From the NCBI GenBank assembly GCA_964404205.1, contig CAYOJD010000150.1, positions 1-5,724 of the forward strand: 5,724 nt of DNA. Reading direction: 5' to 3'. How positions within the stretch are numbered: the first letter of the stretch is position 1; each line of letters opens with the position of its first letter. The notes under the pieces are model-generated. The model saw only the letters and a program-made list of their open reading frames with translations. It made no database searches and was not told where the DNA came from. Below, one piece after another: positions 1-5,724 of this stretch. Both the position numbers and the translations under genes were made by a program. This DNA is from CAZWBR01 sp964404205 (GTDB taxonomy: Bacteria; Bacteroidota; Bacteroidia; Bacteroidales; Prolixibacteraceae).

Positions 1-1429
1 AATGGAAGACAAAAGTCGTTTGATGATTTCGGTCACGGCCCCGGAAGGAACCGCCTTCGAGGCAATGGATCAATATATGAATGAAGTAGCCAACTTTTTG
101 GATACCATTCCTGAAAAGACAACATTGATGGTGGGAACGGCTGCCGGCCCCGGAAGTGGTACAAACGGTGGTTTTGCCCGTATTGGTTTAATGCCTCCCG
201 GTGAACGTGACCGTTCGCAGGACGATATTGCCAACTATATCAACGGAGTTCTTCGCAAATACAATTTTGCCAGAGCTTATGCAACTCAGGAACAGACCAT
301 TTCTACATCTCGAAGAGGCGCCGGTTTGCCAGTTCAGTTTGTAATCCTGGCACCCGATTTTGCAAGTCTGAAAGAGGTGTTGCCGAAATTTATGGATAAA
401 GCGGCTGATGATCCCTCTTTTCAGGTAGTCGATGTGAACCTGAAGTTTAACAAACCCGAAGTGAGGATCGATATCGATCGCGACAGGGCTAAAACGATGG
501 GTGTTACCGTTCGCGATATTGCTGAAACGCTACAACTCTATTTTAGTCAGCAACGATACGGCTACTTTGTCCTTCGCGACAAACAGTATCAGGTGATTGG
601 AGAGGCAACCCGAGTGAACCGTGACGATCCGCACGATTTATCTTCGATTTATGTGCGTAACTCGGCAGGAAACCTGATTCAACTTGACAATCTGCTTACG
701 ATAGCCAATCAGAGTAATCCTCCGCAGATTTTCCGCTTCAATCGCTTCGTGGCAGCAACTGTTTCGGCGCAACCGGCAAAAGGAGTGACTCTTGGCGAAG
801 GGATTGAAGCAATGCGTGCAATTGGAAAAGAGGTTTTGACAGAAAACTTTTCGACTGCACTTGCTGGTACTTCGCGCGACTTCGACGAAAGTTCAAGTAG
901 CTTGTTGTATGCATTTATCTTTACGATAGTATTGATTTTCCTTGTACTGGCCGCCCAGTTCGAAAGCTATCGCGACCCGGTAATTGTGATGTTAACGGTT
1001 CCGTTGGCAATGGCCGGCGCTGTATTATCGTTATGGCTTTTTGGTCAAACATTAAATATTTTCAGTGAAATTGGGATCATAATCTTGATTGGGATTGTAA
1101 CCAAGAATGGAATTTTGATTGTTGAATTTGCCAATCAAAAGAAAAATGCCGGACATCCGCTGAAAGAGGCTGTTCTGGAGGCTGCAACATTGCGTTTACG
1201 CCCTATCTTAATGACTAGTTTGGCTACTGTTCTGGGAGCTGTACCGATTGCGCTGGCACTCGGAGCTGCAGCCAAGAGCCGTGTGCCAATGGGGATTACC
1301 ATTATTGGCGGATTACTATTCTCGCTGCTTCTGACTCTTTATGTAATTCCTGCTCTTTACAGTTTCATTTCGGGAAAAAAGAGAGAAGATGACGATATTG
1401 AGGATTTGAACGCCGAAATTGAAGACTAA
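1..1429 (+). CDS. RND (HAE-1/AcrB-type) multidrug efflux permease, C-terminal half, 5' truncated
   Basis: This is the inner-membrane, proton-driven pump subunit of a tripartite efflux system. The frame is open to the left edge (first full codon at base 2). The ATG at base 2 is almost certainly an internal Met, because family members are about 1,030-1,050 residues and only 475 are visible. Visible residues 1-295 correspond to the second periplasmic loop, with porter subdomains and the TolC-docking part (VRIDIDRDRAKTMGV, then YGYFVLRDKQYQV). Residues 298-455 form the last membrane helices. The GIVTKNGILIVEFANQ motif places K368 at AcrB Lys940, and LRLRPILMTS places R398 and T405 at AcrB Arg971 and Thr978, all part of the proton relay. 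The partner Asp pair in TM4 lies outside the window. The C-terminus is a charged, acidic tail (residues 459-475). The pattern fits drug or hydrophobic-compound efflux better than CusA-type metal export; the substrate cannot be told. The TolC gene follows after 21 bases, so they are probably co-transcribed. Confidence 0.95.
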   Translation, partial: MEDKSRLMISVTAPEGTAFEAMDQYMNEVANFLDTIPEKTTLMVGTAAGPGSGTNGGFARIGLMPPGERDRSQDDIANYINGVLRKYNFARAYATQEQTISTSRRGAGLPVQFVILAPDFASLKEVLPKFMDKAADDPSFQVVDVNLKFNKPEVRIDIDRDRAKTMGVTVRDIAETLQLYFSQQRYGYFVLRDKQYQVIGEATRVNRDDPHDLSSIYVRNSAGNLIQLDNLLTIANQSNPPQIFRFNRFVAATVSAQPAKGVTLGEGIEAMRAIGKEVLTENFSTALAGTSRDFDESSSSLLYAFIFTIVLIFLVLAAQFESYRDPVIVMLTVPLAMAGAVLSLWLFGQTLNIFSEIGIIILIGIVTKNGILIVEFANQKKNAGHPLKEAVLEAATLRLRPILMTSLATVLGAVPIALALGAAAKSRVPMGITIIGGLLFSLLLTLYVIPALYSFISGKKREDDDIEDLNAEIED

Positions 1430-1450
1430 CAGTTTGACGATTGGTTAGAT

Positions 1451-2767
1451 ATGAAAAAAACAACAATACTGATTTATCTGCTGATAGCTGTGCTTTCAGC
1501 ATCGGCACAACTTCAGCGGCTTACCCTTCAGGATGCGCTGGCTAAAGGCTTAAGCAACAATTTTTCTATTCTGATAGCCGGAAACGATGCCGAGATCTCA
1601 CAAAACAACAACACGTTGGGGAATGCCGGATTTTTACCGACAGTAGGTGCAACAGGTTCTTTCCGAAGTAGTTATTTGTCGCTTGAAAATAAAGATCAAC
1701 TTGGCAATGTAACCAAAACCAGCAATGCCAATTCGCAAACACTTTCGGGTGGCGCTTCGCTCGACTGGACGCTTTTCGACGGCTTCGGGATGTTTCTGAG
1801 GCGAGATAAACTGTCGATGTTGGAATCAATGGGCGAAACCGCATACAAAACCACTGTCGAGAATGTCCTTTCCGAGATTATCATGTCATATTCTGCTGTT
1901 GTTCAGTCATCCAACAGATTGCAGGTTTTGCAAAATGCCATCAATTTCTCGAATGTGCGTTTTGAGTTGGTGAAAAAGAAATATCAAATAGGTTCAGCTT
2001 CGGAGTTGGCTTTTTTACAGGCAACAACTGACTTAAATGCCGACAGTGCCTCTTATCTGCGTCAGGAAGTTGCGTTGAAAAATGCGAAAGCAAATCTGAA
2101 TACCATTTTGGTAGTGGCTCCCGAAACCGATTTTGAAACCGAAAGCACCATTTCATTTGGCGAAATTATCGACATCATGCCGATTAAAGATAGTCTGGCC
2201 TCAGTAAACTCATCTGTTCAACTGGCCAAACAGCGCAGTTTGGTGGCCAATCTCGACTACCGCATTGCCCATTCACCTCAATATCCGCAACTTGGCTTTT
2301 TTACCGACTACAACTATTCGAATGTTAAGAACGATTATGGCCAAACCCGCGCCAACCGAAGTGTTGGGCCGGTAGTTGGTTTAAACCTTACCATCCCGAT
2401 TTTTGATGGGGGGAATAAGCGTCGTCAGGCAACGAATGCGCGGATTGAAGCTGAGAGCTCAAAATACGAATACGAGCAAACGTTAAGGCAGATTGAATCA
2501 ACTTTATTTCAGGTGTATAATGATTATTTGTCGAACCTGAAATTGGTGAAGTTGGAAGAAGCCAATCTTAAAGTTGCAGTTCAGAATACCAAAATTGCAT
2601 TCGAGAAATATCGGGTAGGCGAGATGAGCGATATCGATTTACGACAAATCCAGTTGTCGCAACTTGAGGCTGAGAATAGTTTGCTCGTAGCTCAGTATCA
2701 GGCTAAAATATCAGAGACAGAACTACTGCGTATCAGCGGAAAATTGATCAAGGATAATCAGAATTAA
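1451..2767 (+). CDS. TolC-family outer-membrane efflux channel (OMF/OEP)
   Basis: This is the outer-membrane channel of the tripartite pump; trimers form a beta-barrel with a long periplasmic alpha-helical tunnel. The 438-residue length is normal for the family. A Sec signal peptide (MKK, hydrophobic residues 6-15, SASA then Q) predicts cleavage between A19 and Q20. The two-fold OEP repeat is visible. Repeat one has GFLPTVGATGSF (residues 60-71), a barrel strand around LDWTLFDGFG (104-113), and a helical hairpin with KKYQIGSASELAFLQA (176-191). Repeat two has PQYPQLGFFTDYNYS (276-290), VGLNLTIPIFDGGNKR (309-324), and the matching hairpin EKYRVGEMSDIDLRQIQ (385-401). Long heptad-like helices lie between these. 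The ATG at 1451 is chosen because it directly precedes the signal peptide; there is no clear Shine-Dalgarno, as is usual in Bacteroidota. It lies 21 bases behind the RND permease with no terminator between, so it is very likely the last gene of that operon. Confidence 0.95.
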   Translation: MKKTTILIYLLIAVLSASAQLQRLTLQDALAKGLSNNFSILIAGNDAEISQNNNTLGNAGFLPTVGATGSFRSSYLSLENKDQLGNVTKTSNANSQTLSGGASLDWTLFDGFGMFLRRDKLSMLESMGETAYKTTVENVLSEIIMSYSAVVQSSNRLQVLQNAINFSNVRFELVKKKYQIGSASELAFLQATTDLNADSASYLRQEVALKNAKANLNTILVVAPETDFETESTISFGEIIDIMPIKDSLASVNSSVQLAKQRSLVANLDYRIAHSPQYPQLGFFTDYNYSNVKNDYGQTRANRSVGPVVGLNLTIPIFDGGNKRRQATNARIEAESSKYEYEQTLRQIESTLFQVYNDYLSNLKLVKLEEANLKVAVQNTKIAFEKYRVGEMSDIDLRQIQLSQLEAENSLLVAQYQAKISETELLRISGKLIKDNQN

Positions 2768-2770
2768 TTA

Positions 2771-2799
2771 TTTGTTAATCAATAGTTCTACTTAATTTG
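2771..2799 (+). promoter_or_regulatory. Candidate Bacteroidota-type promoter before the amino-acid permease gene
   Basis: In the 59-base gap after the TolC gene, TTTG at 2771-2774 is followed after 17 bases by TTAATTTG at 2792-2799. The latter matches seven of eight positions of the Bacteroidota -7 consensus TAnnTTTG, but the mismatch is at the well-conserved A. A second seven-of-eight match, GATATTTG, lies at 2801-2808. Either would give a short leader before the ATG at 2827. AT-rich sequence makes such matches common, so this is only a candidate. No GC-rich hairpin followed by a T-run, as expected of an intrinsic terminator, is visible in this gap. Confidence 0.25.
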
Positions 2800-2826
2800 A
2801 GATATTTGCCTCTGATTTTCCGATAA

Positions 2827-4593
2827 ATGTTTCGGATATCAGGTAAAAATCTAAATTTGAAAACAGGTAACTTATTCAGAAAGAAATCTATCGCTCATAT
2901 TCTAAGCGAATCTGCACGGCAAAAAGCTGAAGGTCATGCCATGCAACGTTCGCTGAGTGTAACCGATTTAACTGCACTTGGTGTGGCTGCTATAGTGGGG
3001 GCAGGTATTTTCAGTACCATTGGAAATGCAGCTGCCAGCGGCGGGCCTGCAGTTTCGCTTCTGTTCGTTTTTACAGCCATTGCCTGTGGCTTGTCGGCCA
3101 TGTGTTATGCCGAATTTGCCTCCTCCATTCCCATCAGCGGAAGTGCTTATACTTATGCTTACGCCAGTTTTGGTGAACTGGTTGCCTGGATTATTGGCTG
3201 GACATTAATCATGGAATATGCCATCGGAAATATTGCCGTAGCTATCTCATGGTCGGGTTATCTGACGGGTTTACTAAATGGGACAGGCGTTCATCTTCCT
3301 GATTTTCTCACAACTGATTATCTCACCGCATCGCGTGGGTTTAACGAAGCCAGTGCCATCCTTGCTTCGGGAAATGCTATGGATTCACTTTCCCCCGCAT
3401 TACAGGAAGCTTGGTCTGCCTGGACTACAGCCCCGACACTGATGGGTATACGATTGATTGGCGATATCCCCGCCTTTATGATTGTTGTTTTAATTACCTG
3501 GATCTGTTATGCTGGAATCCGCGAATCGAAAACAACCAACAATATTATGGTGCTTTTGAAGATCGGGATCCTATTACTGGTTATCGGTGCCGGTGCATTT
3601 TATGTCAATCCCGAAAACTGGAGCCCGTTTGCCCCCAATGGTATCGCCGGAGTCTTGAAAGGTATTTCGGGTGTTTTCTTTGCTTATATTGGTTTTGATG
3701 CCATTTCAACAACTGCCGAAGAGTGTAAAAACCCGCGACGTGATTTACCCGTTTCAATGTTTCTGGCATTAATGATTACCACTATTTTGTATGTTGCAGT
3801 CAGTTTGGTGCTTACTGGTATGGTGCCATCATCCGAATTAGGGGTTGCCGATCCGCTGGCATTTGTTTTCTCCCGGCTGAACCTTTCTGGATTATCGGGT
3901 ATCATTGCCGTGAGTGCTGTTGTCGCAATGGCCAGCGTATTACTGGTTTTCCAACTTGGTCAACCCAGAATATGGATGAGCATGAGCCGCGATGGTTTGC
4001 TGCCCAAAATATTTTCAAAAATCCATCCAAAATACAAAACACCAGCATTTTCAACCATTGTAACCGGTTTCATTGTGGCTGTTCCTTCGTTGTTTATGAA
4101 CCTCACAGAAGTAACCGACCTGACCAGTATCGGGACATTGTTTGCTTTTGTACTGGTTTCGGGCGGGATTCTTGTCGTAAATCCGCACGGTTCACGTAAC
4201 AACGAACAACGTGGATTTGTTGTACCTTACCTGAACAGTCGTTATTTCCTTTTGCCAATTTGGCTGGCGCTGGCTGTGCTTATTATTAAATCGGACTCCG
4301 ATGGTACCGGGACATTTTTTAATCCCGCAAAATTTCCGTCCCTGATTCATTTTCTGCCGTTTGCATTCTTCATGATTACCTCTGTCATAATCTCTTTCTT
4401 TGCCGTATGGCGAAAATGGTCCTTGATACCGGTACTGGGTTTGCTGACTAACCTTTATCTGATGAGCGAATTGGGATTAACCAACTGGAGCCGTTTTGGA
4501 ATATGGATGGGGATCGGATTGTTAATTTATTTTGCTTACGGGATGTTCCACAGTCGCTTGCGTGAAGTTCAACTGGAGCAGCAAAACCGATAA
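2827..4593 (+). CDS. APC-superfamily amino-acid permease, CAT (cationic amino acid transporter)-like
   Basis: This is a secondary transporter that probably takes up amino acids across the inner membrane; the exact substrate cannot be read from sequence. The 588-residue protein has about 14 predicted helices, near 47-66, 73-95, 118-147, 213-230, 240-260, 276-294, 309-331, 356-377, 406-424, 433-452, 472-487, 507-527, 531-548 and 556-574. Fourteen is the CAT-subfamily number rather than the usual 12 of APC. Key motifs are VGAGIFSTIG in broken helix 1 (57-66), which binds the substrate backbone in this fold; CYAEFASSIPISGSAYTYAY (93-112); FFAYIGFDAISTTAEECKNP in helix 6 (284-303); and GQPRIWMSMSRDGLLP after helix 8 (378-393). 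An unusually long, weakly hydrophobic loop (about 148-212) separates helices 3 and 4. ATG 2827 is the only upstream ATG before the conserved FRKKSIAHIL stretch; the next in-frame ATG (2941) would remove it. A TTG at 2857 is a less likely alternative. The gene stands apart from the efflux operon in function. Confidence 0.92.
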   Translation: MFRISGKNLNLKTGNLFRKKSIAHILSESARQKAEGHAMQRSLSVTDLTALGVAAIVGAGIFSTIGNAAASGGPAVSLLFVFTAIACGLSAMCYAEFASSIPISGSAYTYAYASFGELVAWIIGWTLIMEYAIGNIAVAISWSGYLTGLLNGTGVHLPDFLTTDYLTASRGFNEASAILASGNAMDSLSPALQEAWSAWTTAPTLMGIRLIGDIPAFMIVVLITWICYAGIRESKTTNNIMVLLKIGILLLVIGAGAFYVNPENWSPFAPNGIAGVLKGISGVFFAYIGFDAISTTAEECKNPRRDLPVSMFLALMITTILYVAVSLVLTGMVPSSELGVADPLAFVFSRLNLSGLSGIIAVSAVVAMASVLLVFQLGQPRIWMSMSRDGLLPKIFSKIHPKYKTPAFSTIVTGFIVAVPSLFMNLTEVTDLTSIGTLFAFVLVSGGILVVNPHGSRNNEQRGFVVPYLNSRYFLLPIWLALAVLIIKSDSDGTGTFFNPAKFPSLIHFLPFAFFMITSVIISFFAVWRKWSLIPVLGLLTNLYLMSELGLTNWSRFGIWMGIGLLIYFAYGMFHSRLREVQLEQQNR

Positions 4594-4644
4594 AAGTTAA
4601 TGCTATTGAACAAATTGTCATAAATCCATCTTTTTCCCGCTCTC

Positions 4645-4678
4645 TTGCTGTTTTTTACCTCCAAAATTGGTAATATTG
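4645..4678 (+). promoter_or_regulatory. Weak candidate promoter for the TPR-repeat protein gene
   Basis: TAATATTG at 4671-4678 matches seven of eight positions of the TAnnTTTG -7 element, and a TTG lies 23 bases upstream at 4645-4647, a long spacing. Transcription would start some 40 bases before the ATG at 4725. An alternative, one-base-short match TATTTTG at 4710-4716 would leave almost no leader. Both are weak, but a 131-base gap and the change of function make some promoter in 4594-4724 likely. Confidence 0.2.
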
Positions 4679-4686
4679 TTGTTACC
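4655..4686. other. Alternating TTACC / GGTAA / TTACC half-sites (overlapping inverted repeats)
   Basis: TTACC (4655-4659), GGTAA (4669-4673) and TTACC (4682-4686) alternate in orientation, with gaps of 9 and 8 bases. The middle copy can pair with either outer copy, giving two mutually exclusive 5-bp stems. A small CCAA-AA-TTGG palindrome (4661-4670) sits inside the first interval. The site overlaps the weak -7 candidate and lies about 40-70 bases before the next start, so an operator for a dimeric regulator is possible. Short stems in AT-rich DNA also arise by chance, and no T-run follows to make it a terminator. Confidence 0.2.
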
Positions 4687-4724
4687 TGATTAGCTGAATT
4701 GTTTTACTTTATTTTGATATCTCT

Positions 4725-5724
4725 ATGCGGTTTCAATCCTATTGCCGAATTATCATATTATTTACTGCCATTTATCTGTCTAATCATGCTTTCGCGCAAA
4801 ATGCTGATGCATTCTTTCAGATTCCAGGTCGCATAAAACTCGAAAAAGGCGATCCTGCCGGAACCGTTGTTTCATTGACCAACCTCGAAAACAACAATGT
4901 TGAGAAACGTATAACAGTCAATAATTCAGGTAGATTTGATTTGCAGCTTAATTATCAGACCGATTATCGTATTGATTTTGCCAAAGAAGGTTACTACGAT
5001 AAAATTATCGATGTTTCAACCATAATTCCGAGAGGAGTGTGGGAAAAGGACAGTGTCTTTCCTCCCTATCTGGTTGTTGTAACGCTTTATCCTGTCGTTC
5101 CTGATACTAAAATGAGTTTCGAAGGAAAGGTTATCGGAAAGATTGTCTATTCGCCTGATGGTGTGCTTGATAACTTCGATGCCCGTATTTATATCGACGA
5201 TAAAGTGATTAAAAACGAGATTGATTTGGCGCTGAAGCAACTTGGAGATGGCGATTTCGATAAGAAACTGGCAGAAGCGATGGATTTAGAGCAAAAGCTT
5301 CAATTGCAAGATGCTTACAGGGCTTATTCAGAAGCCTCGAAAATTAAGCCCGACGATAAATTTGTTAAAGAAAAGCTGAAGGAACTGGCTTTAGATATGA
5401 AAGATCTTCAGAACGAGGCCAAAAAACAGGCTGAGTACGAAAGACAAATTGCATTGGGCGATCAAAATGTTGGCGCGAAAAAATATCCTCAGGGACTGAT
5501 TAACTATCGTCAGGCACTAAATATTAAACCTAACGATCAGGTTGCAACGGATAAAATTGCCTCAACAGAAGCATTAATTGCCCGTTTGGAGGCCGACAAA
5601 GCGAAACTGGAAGCCGACTACACCCGCCTGCTGGCCTCGGGCGATGCCAATGTCGCGGCCACGAAATACCCCGAAGCCATCAATGACTTCAAGGGAGCGC
5701 TGACGCTGAAACCGAACGACGCGA
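4725..5724 (+). CDS. Secreted/periplasmic TPR-repeat protein with N-terminal beta-domain, 3' truncated
   Basis: I do not recognise a named family. The frame opens after a TGA at 4695 and runs off the right edge, giving 333 visible residues. ATG 4725 is the first in-frame start and heads a Sec signal peptide (hydrophobic residues 9-18, then AFA-Q, predicted cleavage between A24 and Q25). Residues about 33-123 look like a small beta-sandwich of the carboxypeptidase-regulatory/CNA-B-like kind: GRIKLEKGDPAGTVVSLTN, then a NNSGRFDLQL turn-and-strand, then YRIDFAKEGYYDKIIDV. Residues 132-165 are a further beta-like stretch (GKIVYSPDG, ARIYIDDKV). From about 166 it becomes charged and helical, with TPR motifs at 178-211, 238-271 and 299-332. 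In Bacteroidota such beta-domain plus TPR proteins are often cell-envelope scaffolds, but that role here is inference. The first two thirds are AT-leaning like the neighbours; from codon 286 on, codon choice becomes strongly GC-ending. There is no LxxC lipobox, so it is not a predicted lipoprotein. Confidence 0.85.
   Translation, partial: MRFQSYCRIIILFTAIYLSNHAFAQNADAFFQIPGRIKLEKGDPAGTVVSLTNLENNNVEKRITVNNSGRFDLQLNYQTDYRIDFAKEGYYDKIIDVSTIIPRGVWEKDSVFPPYLVVVTLYPVVPDTKMSFEGKVIGKIVYSPDGVLDNFDARIYIDDKVIKNEIDLALKQLGDGDFDKKLAEAMDLEQKLQLQDAYRAYSEASKIKPDDKFVKEKLKELALDMKDLQNEAKKQAEYERQIALGDQNVGAKKYPQGLINYRQALNIKPNDQVATDKIASTEALIARLEADKAKLEADYTRLLASGDANVAATKYPEAINDFKGALTLKPNDA
5256..5724 (+). repeat. 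Tandem protein repeat: 34-residue TPR plus 26-27-residue helical linker
   Basis: Three units are visible within the reading frame. Unit 1 is 5256-5435 (60 codons), unit 2 is 5436-5618 (61 codons), and unit 3 begins at 5619 and is cut at 5724. Aligned to the TPR consensus, each unit keeps the key positions. Unit 1 has A197, Y201, A204 and P209. Unit 2 has G245, Y254, Y261, A264 and P269. Unit 3 has G306, Y315, A318, F322, A325 and P330. The TPR parts of units 2 and 3 share 17 of 34 residues, including the ending KPND; unit 1 is more diverged (IKPDD). The linkers are Lys/Glu/Leu/Ala-rich and coiled-coil-like (for example ARLEADKAKLEAD in the second). The array probably continues beyond the window. 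Confidence 0.8.

Noticed and set aside
2..4. ATG at base 2 as the true start of the RND gene
   Set aside because: It falls in the middle of the periplasmic domain of a family about 1,040 residues long; the frame is open at the left edge, so this is a window-truncated gene rather than a half-length transporter.
466..479. 14-bp perfect palindrome GATCGATATCGATC inside the RND gene
   Set aside because: It encodes the family-typical RIDIDRD stretch, and repeated Ile-Asp codons (ATC GAT / ATA TCG AT) produce such palindromes by chance; there is no reason to see a regulatory site mid-gene.
1566..2156. Minus-strand open frames within the TolC gene
   Set aside because: They lie wholly opposite a well-supported TolC-family gene and show low-complexity, Arg/Ser/Pro-rich translations with no recognisable domain.
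3411..3698. Second + strand open frame of 95 codons inside the permease gene
   Set aside because: It is a frame-shifted reading of conserved permease sequence; the Cys/Tyr/Trp-rich translation looks like a shadow of membrane-helix codons.
4594..4724. Intrinsic terminator after the permease gene
   Set aside because: T-runs are present (4631-4635, 4651-4656), but none is preceded by a stable GC-rich hairpin; the GGTAA/TTACC stems are short and not followed by T-runs.
5016..5240. Minus-strand open frame opposite the TPR-repeat gene
   Set aside because: The + strand frame has a signal peptide and continues into TPR repeats; the opposite frame has no domain or start context of its own.

Overview
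The window looks like a chromosomal stretch from a member of the Bacteroidota. This is inferred from the protein style of all four genes, the lack of Shine-Dalgarno sequences before the starts, and a moderate-to-low GC content. A Marinilabiliales/Prolixibacteraceae-type organism is possible but cannot be settled from the sequence alone. All four genes lie on the + strand. No RNA gene, insertion sequence, CRISPR array or origin was seen.

Positions 1-2767 hold the end of a multidrug-efflux operon. The first gene is the C-terminal half of an RND (HAE-1/AcrB-type) inner-membrane permease, cut by the left edge. It is followed after 21 bases by a complete TolC-family outer-membrane channel. The periplasmic adaptor that would complete the tripartite pump is not in view and is expected upstream of the permease.

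Positions 2827-4593 encode a complete amino-acid permease of the APC superfamily, most like the cationic amino acid transporter (CAT) group, with about 14 predicted helices. A 59-base gap with a weak Bacteroidota-type promoter candidate separates it from the efflux operon, and its function has no evident link to the pump.

After a 131-base non-coding gap with alternating TTACC/GGTAA half-sites, positions 4725-5724 hold the start of a secreted or periplasmic protein cut by the right edge. It has a signal peptide, a beta-rich N-terminal region and then a series of 34-residue TPR motifs separated by about 26-27-residue helical linkers. This is the most unusual part of the window. Near position 5580 the base composition changes abruptly inside the reading frame: third-position GC goes from 13 of 48 codons to 37 of 48. 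The repeat being encoded stays clearly related to the previous one. This suggests the window ends at the entrance to a GC-rich, possibly homogenised repeat array whose extent cannot be seen here.
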